64,000 bases of DNA from RGIG9060 sp045645985 (GTDB lineage Bacteria; Spirochaetota; Spirochaetia; Treponematales; Treponemataceae): the NCBI GenBank assembly GCA_045645985.1, contig JAZRJV010000026.1, positions 1 through 64,000 of the forward strand, read 5' to 3'. The notes beneath the pieces are model-generated. The model saw only the letters and a list, made by a program, of their open reading frames with translations, had not been told where the DNA came from and did not search any database. Of this stretch, positions 25,014 through 31,825 are shown piece by piece (positions within the stretch are counted from its first letter, which is position 1; each line of letters opens with the position of its first letter). A program made the position numbers and the translations under genes.

Positions 25014-25418
25014 ATGAAAAAACTTATTTTTATTTTTTTGGTAGCACTAATTGGATTCTGTGCTTTCGCACAAGACTTTGAAAATGAATCAGATTTATTT
25101 TACATAAATGTACCGATTATAAGAGTATATGACCATATTGATGCTTACATAGTTCACTATCAAAAAGGAAATATGGATGTAGGTCAGGCTTTTGTACCAA
25201 AAGAATGGTTTAATACTAGAGAAGTTAACAAATCAAGAGTTCGTCCTTTGGCAAAAGGTGTTCAACCATATATGACTGTTATTTATTCAGAAGGAGCATT
25301 CCAAAAGGTATATATCAACATGCCTGAAAACAGAAGACACTCTTCATGGAAAATTCTTTCACACAATGTTGATGTTGCTTCAAAAATGAACACAGAAACA
25401 TTAGAAATCGAATACTAA
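25014..25418 (+). CDS. small exported protein, unknown function
   Basis: A 134-residue protein with signal peptide MKKLIFIFLVALIGFCAFAQ and a mature part of about 114 residues with many aromatic and beta-forming residues (FYINVPIIRVYDHIDAYIVHYQKG, AFVPKEWFNTREVNKSRVRPLAKGVQPYMTVIYSEGAFQKVYINMP). No lipobox and no known domain. A GGGG ribosome-binding site precedes the ATG. It lies between argF and the DHH phosphoesterase with short gaps and may be co-transcribed. Probably periplasmic. Confidence 0.7.
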   Translation: MKKLIFIFLVALIGFCAFAQDFENESDLFYINVPIIRVYDHIDAYIVHYQKGNMDVGQAFVPKEWFNTREVNKSRVRPLAKGVQPYMTVIYSEGAFQKVYINMPENRRHSSWKILSHNVDVASKMNTETLEIEY

Positions 25419-25442
25419 AAAAAATCTCTACAAAAGGTTCTT

Positions 25443-26426
25443 ATGTCTTGTATAACTGAAAGTGAATTTGAAAAATTTAAGAAATTTATTGATTCCCACG
25501 AAAATTTTTATGTTGTAGGACATAAAGAACCAGACGGAGATTGCGTTTCTAGTTCACTAGGAATTGCATCTCTATTAGAAAAATTAAACAAAAAAGTTCA
25601 ACTTTTATCAGCAGGACCTTTTAAGCGTCCAGAAATAAAAAAATTTGAAAAAAAATTCTCTAAATCACCTAAGAAAAATTTTGCAAAACAAAATACTGCA
25701 GTTATCATGGTTGATTGTTCAGAAATTGAACGAATTGGCGAAGATATTGCAGAAATTATTAAAGATTTTGATATTTTCATTGTAGACCATCACAAAACAG
25801 CAGATGCAGATAAAGATAAATCAATAATTTATCCAACTTCCCCTGCGGCAGCTTATTTGGTGCAACAACTTTACGAAAAAATCATCGGTAATCCAGATGA
25901 AGAACTTAGCAAAATACTTTTCTTTGGTTTCTGTACCGATACAGGATTTTTCAGATTTTTAGATAGCGACACAAGTGAAGTTTTTGAAGGTGTTTCTCGT
26001 TTAGTAAAAAACGGAGCAAATCCAAGACAAACTTATTCTGACATAAACAGCGGAAAACCATTTTCTACAAGAAAATTACTTGGTGTAATGCTTAGTCGTG
26101 CTGAACAATATTTTGATGGAAAATTGATTGTAACTTACGAAACTTTAGAAGATACAAATCTTTTTGGAAAAGAAGGTAGAGATTCAGATAGTTTATATCA
26201 ATTATTGCTTTCAGTTGATGGAGTTCAAGCGGTATTATTTGTAAGACAAGACACAGATAAAACTTGTACAGCAGGATTTCGTTCAAAAGATGCAGTTGAT
26301 GTAAGTTCTATTGCGGCAAAATTTGGTGGTGGTGGCCACAAAAATGCTGCAGGACTTAGTACAGAAGGAACATTAGATACCCTACTTCCAAAAATAATTG
26401 AAGAATTTAAAAGCGTTTTAATTTAA
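25443..26426 (+). CDS. nrnA: DHH/DHHA1 phosphoesterase, NrnA-like
   Basis: A 327-residue NrnA-type nanoRNase / pAp phosphatase. DHH motifs: GHKEPDGDCVSSSLG (about 27-41), VDCSE, IVDHHKT (the DHH signature), FGFCTDTGFFRF. DHHA1 end: KFGGGGHKNAAGLS. Such enzymes degrade 2-5-nt RNA and/or 3'-phosphoadenosine 5'-phosphate using Mn2+. The gene is the last of a short plus-strand run; a 367-bp AT-rich gap with the sigma-54 promoter follows. Confidence 0.88.
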   Translation: MSCITESEFEKFKKFIDSHENFYVVGHKEPDGDCVSSSLGIASLLEKLNKKVQLLSAGPFKRPEIKKFEKKFSKSPKKNFAKQNTAVIMVDCSEIERIGEDIAEIIKDFDIFIVDHHKTADADKDKSIIYPTSPAAAYLVQQLYEKIIGNPDEELSKILFFGFCTDTGFFRFLDSDTSEVFEGVSRLVKNGANPRQTYSDINSGKPFSTRKLLGVMLSRAEQYFDGKLIVTYETLEDTNLFGKEGRDSDSLYQLLLSVDGVQAVLFVRQDTDKTCTAGFRSKDAVDVSSIAAKFGGGGHKNAAGLSTEGTLDTLLPKIIEEFKSVLI

Positions 26427-26526
26427 TTTTCAACTGTAGCAAATTCATTTTCACAATCATTTATTTACTCAAATTACTATTTTTCAAAAAACATTCGGTT
26501 AAATTCGTGAAAAATCCTTAATCGAA

Positions 26527-26537
26527 GTAATGATTAC
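26527..26537. promoter_or_regulatory. palindrome upstream of the sigma-54 promoter (possible activator site)
   Basis: GTAAT-G-ATTAC, about 200 bp upstream of the -24 element, at a distance usual for NtrC-type enhancer sites. The rest of the 26427-26728 gap is AT-rich, with three TCTTAAT-like direct repeats (about 26575-26615) and nothing else recognised. Confidence 0.3.
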
Positions 26538-26728
26538 ATCAACATTCTTTTGCAAATTTTTTTTCAGCATAATTTTTCTTAATAAAAATCTTAATCTAAA
26601 TAAATTTTTCTTAATTTAAATTTAAATTTTATTAATTTTTTTTAAGATATTTTAATTTTCAAATCAGTAATTTTTATATAATTCACACAAATATCTCCAA
26701 AATCTCCATTTTTTTTTAATTTTAAACT

Positions 26729-26743
26729 TGGCACAGAAATTGC
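26729..26743 (+). promoter_or_regulatory. sigma-54 promoter (-24/-12)
   Basis: TGGCAC-AGAAA-TTGC, with GG and GC exactly 12 bases apart, matches the sigma-54 consensus. Transcription would start near 26755, about 40 bases before the ATG at 26794. A sigma-54-dependent regulator is encoded at 11876-13219. Confidence 0.85.
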
Positions 26744-26793
26744 ATATAAATCCTTAGAAAAAAATTGATGTTATTTCATCAAAAGGAGTTTAT

Positions 26794-27681
26794 ATGGTAA
26801 ATGCCACAAGTCTTACAAAAATTCATCTTTCTTTTATGAAGGAAGAAATTACAAAAGAGGAAGCTATAAATCAGTTGATGACTATAGTTTTAAAAAATCC
26901 TGCGTATTTTGGATTAGAAAAACTGAGCAAAGAAAAATTACAAGATTTTATCTTTTACTCAATTAACAAAATAAACAATATTTTCAAAAACTATGACTCA
27001 TCAAAAGCAAGTTTTAGTACATATTTTCAACTAACCATTAGATATTCATTTGAAACTTGGAAAAGAACTATGTCTCAAATTAGTGCAAAAAACAAAGTTT
27101 ACAAAAAAATGAATTATTTTGTTGACAATGAAAAAGTTTTTACTTCGCAACATAACATAGATTCGTATATCGCAGAAAAAGATGAAGTTTATTTTCCAAC
27201 AAAAAATAAAAAAAGAAAAAAACAATTATCAGATTTTGAATTATTAGTTATTGCCTTAAAATCTTCATATTACATTTCAAATGAACAGATTGAAAAAATA
27301 ATGAATAATTCAAACTTAAATCGAATCAGTTTAACATCTTACATAAAAGAATTGAATGAAAAACTGATTAAGAAAATCTGCATAAAAAACAATTTAGAAA
27401 TGGCAATCAACGAAGATTTTATGAAAATGGAAGTTTTAAAGATAAATTATGAAAATTTCAAATTTTCAAAACCCGAAAAAGCCGAATTGATCAAAAAAAA
27501 ATATATTTCTATCAAGAACAGAAGAAGTAAAAGGTTAAATCGTTTTAAGAAAATAAAAATAGTTCCAAGTGACATCGAAATATCAAAACTTTTAAATGTA
27601 ACGCCATCTAAAATCCGATATGTTCTTACAAAAAATTTTGAATTGTATAATATAAAAGAACAAAATCCAAAAGTAAACTAA
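26794..27681 (+). CDS. sigma-factor-like protein under sigma-54 control
   Basis: A 295-residue basic protein. Residues about 52-92 (FIFYSINKINNIFKNYDSS, then KASFSTYFQLTIRYSFETWKR) resemble sigma-70 region 2, where a FDPSKG.FSTY...IR pattern is expected. Two later helix-turn-helix-like stretches follow (about 145-195, and SDIEISKLLNVTPSKIRYVL near the end), where regions 3/4 would lie. Similarity is distant and the protein could be another DNA-binding regulator. ATG has AAGGAG. It stands alone behind a sigma-54 promoter; rdgB begins 35 bases downstream. Confidence 0.55.
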   Translation: MVNATSLTKIHLSFMKEEITKEEAINQLMTIVLKNPAYFGLEKLSKEKLQDFIFYSINKINNIFKNYDSSKASFSTYFQLTIRYSFETWKRTMSQISAKNKVYKKMNYFVDNEKVFTSQHNIDSYIAEKDEVYFPTKNKKRKKQLSDFELLVIALKSSYYISNEQIEKIMNNSNLNRISLTSYIKELNEKLIKKICIKNNLEMAINEDFMKMEVLKINYENFKFSKPEKAELIKKKYISIKNRRSKRLNRFKKIKIVPSDIEISKLLNVTPSKIRYVLTKNFELYNIKEQNPKVN

Positions 27682-27716
27682 TAGACATTTAGTTTTGAAA
27701 AAGGTAGTATACGAAT

Positions 27717-28379
27717 ATGGAAATATTTTTAGCAACTGGAAATTTACACAAAAAACACGAAATGGAAATGCTTTGTGCACCACACACAATCACAATACCA
27801 AAAGATATTGGTTTAGAATTTGATCCAGAAGAAACAGGAAAAACTTTTTTTGAAAATTCACTTATAAAAGCCGAAAGTCTTTGGAAAATTGTACAAAAAC
27901 CTGTAATCGCTGATGATTCAGGAATTTGTGTTGACGCACTAGACGGGAAACCTGGAATTTATTCAGCAAGATATTGTGGAAGAAAATTTGCAAATTCAAA
28001 CGAAACTGAAGATGGTCATAATCTATCGCAATTTGAACAAAATTCACTTTTAATTGAAGATGTGAATTTAACTTTACAAGAAAAAGGTTTAGACCCAAAT
28101 AATCCAGAAAACCGAAAATGTAGATATGTTTGTTCGATAATTATGTATCTTGCAAAAGATAAATTTTTGTGCGCACAAGAAACTTTCGAAGGAATTTTGC
28201 TAAAAAATATCGAAGATTCAAAAGGCACAAAAGGATTTGGTTACGACCCTATCGTATTTTTGCCAGAATACAATAAAACTGTTGCAGAACTCACCGAGGA
28301 AGAAAAAAATAAAATTTCTCACAGAGGCAAAGCTGTAAAAGAAGTAATGGAAGCTTTTAAGCAATTCAATCTTTTTTAG
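27717..28379 (+). CDS. rdgB: XTP/dITP pyrophosphatase (RdgB/HAM1)
   Basis: A 220-residue house-cleaning enzyme that hydrolyses XTP, ITP and dITP to the monophosphates. Motifs: FLATGNLHKKHEMEML (start), ADDSGICVDALDGKPGIYSARYCG, GFGYDPIVFLPE and the C-terminal SHRGKAVKEVM. Slightly longer than the usual ~200 residues because of an insert around 100-130. The 3' end overlaps the convergent methyltransferase gene by 14 bases. Confidence 0.93.
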   Translation: MEIFLATGNLHKKHEMEMLCAPHTITIPKDIGLEFDPEETGKTFFENSLIKAESLWKIVQKPVIADDSGICVDALDGKPGIYSARYCGRKFANSNETEDGHNLSQFEQNSLLIEDVNLTLQEKGLDPNNPENRKCRYVCSIIMYLAKDKFLCAQETFEGILLKNIEDSKGTKGFGYDPIVFLPEYNKTVAELTEEEKNKISHRGKAVKEVMEAFKQFNLF

Positions 28380-29049
28380 TAAAAATCAAAAGATTTTTAT
28401 CAACTTGTTGTATAAATTCTAAACCTGCATTTTTGCAACAAGTGATAAGTCCTTCTTTTGAATAAAAAGTTACATGAGTGGTATCTTCTTTGTACCACCA
28501 TGTAGCAAATTTTTTTGAAGTTTTTTCAAAATCATCTTCTGAATAAAAAATTTGTGTCTGAACTGCCAAAATTCCGTCAGTTTTTAACAAAGAATAAATG
28601 TGTTTAAAACTTTCGATAGGATTTTCAAAATGTTCAGCAACTTCTAAACAAGTGATAAGAGAATAAAAATTTTCTTTTGGCGTAAAATCTTTTGTAAAAA
28701 ATAAATCCCACCCTTCTATAACTTCAAAATCACAGTATTTTTGTTTTACTAATTCAACTAAACAAGGATTTGGTCCAGAACCATAATCTAAATAAGTGTG
28801 ATTTTTTTCTTTTGTGGCAGATAAAACTTCTTCAAAAAACTTTTCTAAATAAGTTTTATATCCATTATCTTCCAAAGTATTATTATGAAGTAAATATCTA
28901 TCAAGTTGATTTTCTTCTGAAAGCAAAAATTCTTCACTTAAAAAAACGGATTTGCAAAAATCACAATAGTAATATTTTTTATCTTTAACACAAAACTGTG
29001 AATTTATTTGAGAATTACAGCATTTACATAAAAATTTTTCAAAAAACAT
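28366..29049 (-). CDS. zinc-ribbon class I SAM methyltransferase
   Basis: A 227-residue protein. An N-terminal zinc-binding segment (CKCCNSQ ... YYCDFCKSVF, about 8-37) precedes a methyltransferase domain with motif I YLDYGSGPNPCL (about 98-109), then ITCLEVAEHFENPIESFKHIYSLLKTDGILAVQTQ, the usual Methyltransf_23 layout. Substrate unknown. It overlaps rdgB tail to tail. Confidence 0.8.
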   Translation of the reverse strand: MFFEKFLCKCCNSQINSQFCVKDKKYYYCDFCKSVFLSEEFLLSEENQLDRYLLHNNTLEDNGYKTYLEKFFEEVLSATKEKNHTYLDYGSGPNPCLVELVKQKYCDFEVIEGWDLFFTKDFTPKENFYSLITCLEVAEHFENPIESFKHIYSLLKTDGILAVQTQIFYSEDDFEKTSKKFATWWYKEDTTHVTFYSKEGLITCCKNAGLEFIQQVDKNLLIFTKKD

Positions 29050-29080
29050 AAAAAAATTATATAAAATTTTAAAAAAAAAG

Positions 29081-29108
29081 TTAAGTTTTTTGAAGTGTCT
29101 GCCGATAA
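29081..29108 (+). promoter_or_regulatory. sigma-28 (FliA-type) promoter of flaB copy 1
   Basis: TTAAGTTT, 12-base spacer, GCCGATAA. The -10 is an exact FliA consensus match and the -35 differs at one base. It gives a leader of about 155 bases. Confidence 0.8.
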
Positions 29109-29174
29109 GAAAAATAGAAAACTGTATTTTTCACGTATGTAGCCTTAAAATCGTGCATTATACTTTTTTTGCAG

Positions 29175-29208
29175 GTTTGATACAATCGTTTTTACGCTTG
29201 TATCAAAC
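29175..29208 (+). other. 11-bp leader hairpin in flaB copy 1
   Basis: GTTTGATACAA pairs exactly with TTGTATCAAAC around a 12-base loop in the flaB leader, without a T-run after it. It may stabilise the transcript or be a regulatory fold. Confidence 0.6.
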
Positions 29209-29220
29209 ATCTTAAAACAA

Positions 29221-29266
29221 AGGACGGAACGGATTCTGTCCTAAAATTATATTTCCATGGAGGAAA
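29221..29266 (+). promoter_or_regulatory. putative CsrA-binding leader of flaB copy 1
   Basis: AGGACGGAA pairs with TTCTGTCCT (9 bp, one G-U), closing a CGGA tetraloop that presents GGA. A second GGA lies in the ribosome-binding site GGAGG (29259-29263), seven bases before the ATG. This hairpin-plus-RBS pair is the known CsrA binding layout of the Bacillus hag leader. Confidence 0.65.
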
Positions 29267-29269
29267 ATT

Positions 29270-30130
29270 ATGGTTATCAACCACAACATGTCAGCAATGT
29301 ATTCCAATCGTACTTTGGGTGTTACAAACAACAACATTCAAAAAGATATGGAAAAACTTTCATCAGGAATGCGTATCAATCGCGCAGGTGATGATGCTTC
29401 AGGACTCGCAGTTTCAGAAAAAATGCGTAGCCAAATTAGAGGTTTGAATCAAGCTTCACAAAACGCTTCTAACGCTATCAGTTTTATCCAAACAACAGAA
29501 GGATACTTACAATCAACAACTGATATCGTTCAAAGAATCCGTGAATTAGCAGTTCAAGCTTCAAACGGTATCTATACTGATGAAGACAGAATGCAGATTC
29601 AGGTTGAAGTTTCTCAGTTGGTTGCAGAAGTTGACCGTATCGCTTCACAAGCACAATTCAACGGTATGAATATGCTTACAGGTCGTTTTGCACAGTCAAA
29701 TGGTGAAAATGTAGTTACAGCTTCTATGTGGTTCCATATCGGTTCTAACATGGATCAAAGAACTCAAGTTTTCATCGGAACAATGACATCAACATCACTT
29801 GGTCTTAAAGAATTGGGAACTGAAAATATTATGAGTCTTGCTGCTCCGGATGATGCCAACCGTGCCATCGGTACTCTTGATGAAGCATTGAAAAAACTTA
29901 ACAAACAAAGAGCAGACCTTGGTGCTTACCAAAACCGTCTTGAACACACTGTTAACGGAATTGATATTGGAGCTGAAAATCTTCAAGCTGCTGAATCACG
30001 CATCCGTGACACAGATATGGCTGCTCAAATGGTTGAGTTCACTAAGAATCAAGTTCTTACACAATCTGGTACAGCTATGTTGGCTCAGGCTAACGCACAA
30101 AGCCAGAATGTATTATCTTTGCTTAGATAG
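29270..30130 (+). CDS. flaB: flagellin core protein FlaB (copy 1)
   Basis: A 286-residue periplasmic-filament core flagellin. N-terminal D0/D1: MVINHNMSAMYSNRTLGVTN and DMEKLSSGMRINRAGDDASGLAVSEKMRSQIRGLNQAS. The conserved GIYTDEDRMQIQVEVSQLVAEVDRIASQAQFNGMNMLTG follows, and C-terminal ESRIRDTDMAAQMVEFTKNQVLTQSGTAMLAQANAQSQNVLSLL. The variable centre is short, as in spirochaete FlaB. No signal peptide; export is by the flagellar type III system. It is followed by a second flaB copy after a terminator. Confidence 0.95.
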   Translation: MVINHNMSAMYSNRTLGVTNNNIQKDMEKLSSGMRINRAGDDASGLAVSEKMRSQIRGLNQASQNASNAISFIQTTEGYLQSTTDIVQRIRELAVQASNGIYTDEDRMQIQVEVSQLVAEVDRIASQAQFNGMNMLTGRFAQSNGENVVTASMWFHIGSNMDQRTQVFIGTMTSTSLGLKELGTENIMSLAAPDDANRAIGTLDEALKKLNKQRADLGAYQNRLEHTVNGIDIGAENLQAAESRIRDTDMAAQMVEFTKNQVLTQSGTAMLAQANAQSQNVLSLLR

Positions 30131-30180
30131 TGTGCTGGTTATGGAAAGATAAAATTCTTTTCATTATCAAAGTTTGAAAA

Positions 30181-30202
30181 GGAAGGGATATTCCCTTCCC
30201 TT
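30181..30202 (+). terminator. terminator after flaB copy 1
   Basis: GGAAGGGA-TAT-TCCCTTCC, 8-bp perfect stem with a short CTTT tail. Confidence 0.65.
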
Positions 30203-30286
30203 TCAAGCGGATGGTTCTTACTCAACATTTTTTACATCCCGCAAAAAAAAATCATAAAAAAACTCCATTTTTTTTGAATTATACTA

Positions 30287-30316
30287 TGGACGATTTTATA
30301 CTTATGGTAGTATAAT
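30287..30316 (+). promoter_or_regulatory. candidate sigma-70 promoter of flaB copy 2
   Basis: TGGACG, 18-base spacer, TATAAT (30311-30316). The -10 is perfect and the -35 weak (four of six). No FliA-type GCCGATAA was seen in the 307-bp gap. Confidence 0.5.
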
Positions 30317-30330
30317 ACTGTTTGACGCAA

Positions 30331-30374
30331 CAAGACAAAAATATAAAAAGGCGCATTTTTTATATTTTTTCTTG
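30331..30374 (+). other. AT-rich leader hairpin in flaB copy 2
   Basis: CAAGACAAAAATATAAAAA pairs with TTTTTTATATTTTTTCTTG around GGCGCA. It is a long hairpin at the start of the flaB copy 2 leader. Confidence 0.55.
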
Positions 30375-30434
30375 CTAAAAGCACGGAATTGCTTTTAGGT
30401 CATAGTTTGAAAAAACTAAATCACATGGAGGCGA
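30375..30434 (+). promoter_or_regulatory. putative CsrA-binding leader of flaB copy 2
   Basis: CTAAAAGCA pairs with TGCTTTTAG (9 bp), closing the loop CGGAAT, which presents GGA. A small TAGTTT/AAACTA hairpin and then a GGAGG ribosome-binding site follow before the ATG at 30438. Same layout as copy 1 with an unrelated stem sequence. Confidence 0.65.
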
Positions 30435-30437
30435 TTT

Positions 30438-31292
30438 ATGATTATCAATCATAATATGAGTTCTATGTATGCAAATCGCACTTTGGGAGTTTCAAATTCT
30501 CAACTTGCTGGCAACATTGAAAAACTCAGTTCCGGTCAGCGCATCAACAAGGCCGGCGATGATGCTTCAGGATTAGCAGTATCAGAAAAAATGCGCTCAC
30601 AAATTCGTGGTTTGAACCAAGCAGAAAGAAATATCCAAAACGGTGTTTCTTTTATTCAAACAACTGAAGGATATTTGTCAGAAACAACAGATATCTTACA
30701 GAGAATCCGCGAATTAGCTGTTCAATCTGCAAACGGTATTTATACTGATGAAGATAGAATGCAAATTCAAGTTGAAGTTTCTCAACTTGTAGCAGAAGTT
30801 GACAGAATTGCTTCACAAGCACAATTCAACGGAATGAACATGTTGACAGGTGCTTTCGCAAGAGATTCAGCAGCAGGTCGTGTTATGCAATTCCAAATTG
30901 GTGCAAATGTTGACCAAAATGAACAAGTTTTCATTGGAACAATGACAGCTCAAGCACTTGGATTAACAGGAACACAAGGTTCTGATGAAAGAATTTCTAT
31001 TGCTTCACCAGATGCTGCAAATATGTCAATCGCAACATTAGATAATGCAATGAAATCTGTAAACAGACAAAGAGCAGATTTAGGTGCTTATCAAAATCGT
31101 TTTGAAATTGCTGCTAAAGGTATTGCAGTTGCTGCAGAAAACCTTCAAGCTGCAGAATCACGCATTCGTGACTCTGACATGGCAAGCGAAATGGTAGAGT
31201 ATACAAAAAACCAGATCCTCACACAATCTGGAACAGCTATGCTCGTACAAGCAAATTCTCAATCACAAAATGTATTGAGATTGCTTAGCTAA
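30438..31292 (+). CDS. flaB: flagellin core protein FlaB (copy 2)
   Basis: A 284-residue FlaB paralogue of the preceding gene. The ends are nearly identical (MIINHNMSSMYANRTLGVSN; AGDDASGLAVSEKMRSQIRGLNQAE; the GIYTDEDRMQIQVEVSQLVAEVDRIASQAQFNGMNMLTG block; SRIRDSDMASEMVEYTKNQILTQSGTAMLVQANSQSQNVLRLL). They differ mainly in the central stretch (about 140-200). Spirochaete filaments mix several FlaB types, which changes filament stiffness. flaG and fliD follow. Confidence 0.95.
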   Translation: MIINHNMSSMYANRTLGVSNSQLAGNIEKLSSGQRINKAGDDASGLAVSEKMRSQIRGLNQAERNIQNGVSFIQTTEGYLSETTDILQRIRELAVQSANGIYTDEDRMQIQVEVSQLVAEVDRIASQAQFNGMNMLTGAFARDSAAGRVMQFQIGANVDQNEQVFIGTMTAQALGLTGTQGSDERISIASPDAANMSIATLDNAMKSVNRQRADLGAYQNRFEIAAKGIAVAAENLQAAESRIRDSDMASEMVEYTKNQILTQSGTAMLVQANSQSQNVLRLLS

Positions 31293-31349
31293 TAAGAATT
31301 AGACATTAAAGAGATTTCTGGATGTCATCTTTTTAATGAAAAGCATATC

Positions 31350-31377
31350 GACGAAGGAGGTGCGCCCCTCTTTCGTC
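31350..31377 (+). other. 11-bp hairpin between flaB copy 2 and flaG
   Basis: GACGAAGGAGG pairs with CCTCTTTCGTC (one G-U) around TGCGCC. It contains an AAGGAGG that has no start codon at useful spacing. No T-run follows, so it is more likely a processing or attenuation structure than a terminator. Confidence 0.55.
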
Positions 31378-31431
31378 TGTGTTGCTTTGAAATGGATAAC
31401 ATTGGATGTTTTCCAAAAATGGAGGCCCATA

Positions 31432-31797
31432 ATGAGTTTAAGCATAAACATGGTTGGGCAAAATTTGGCAATGGATGGCCGCACAAATACAAATTCTGAT
31501 GTGATAAAACACATTACCTCTGGTTATACTCCACCAGAAAATGTAAATAAGGAAGCAGCCTCCGTAGCGGAAGATTTTGCTGATTTAGATTATCAGGTTT
31601 CTCAATTACAGAAGATTTCTGATCAGATGGGTAGAAAGTTGCAATTTAATGTTAACAAGGAACTTAACAAGGTTATCGTTAAAGTTGTAGACCCAAATAC
31701 AGATCAGGTTATAAAAGAAATTCCATCAGCGGATATTCAGAAGCTGCAATTAAGACTAAAAGAAGCATTAGGTCTTTTAGTTGACGAAAAAATTTAG
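31432..31797 (+). CDS. flaG: FlaG family flagellar protein
   Basis: A 121-residue protein. ATG at 31432 has GGAGG seven bases upstream; the longer frame from 31336 runs through a hairpin and lacks a ribosome-binding site. FlaG signature: LQFNVNKELNKVIVKVVDPNTDQVIKEIPSADIQKLQLRLKEALGLLVDEKI. FlaG affects filament length and is usually encoded next to fliD, as here (28 bases upstream). Confidence 0.88.
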   Translation: MSLSINMVGQNLAMDGRTNTNSDVIKHITSGYTPPENVNKEAASVAEDFADLDYQVSQLQKISDQMGRKLQFNVNKELNKVIVKVVDPNTDQVIKEIPSADIQKLQLRLKEALGLLVDEKI

Positions 31798-31825
31798 CTT
31801 TTATTTGGAACTTTGATTATTACAG

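Noticed and set aside
26575..26640. Short direct repeats TCTTAAT as a CRISPR-like or iteron array
   Set aside because: Irregular spacing, only about three copies in AT-rich DNA, no spacers and no cas genes.
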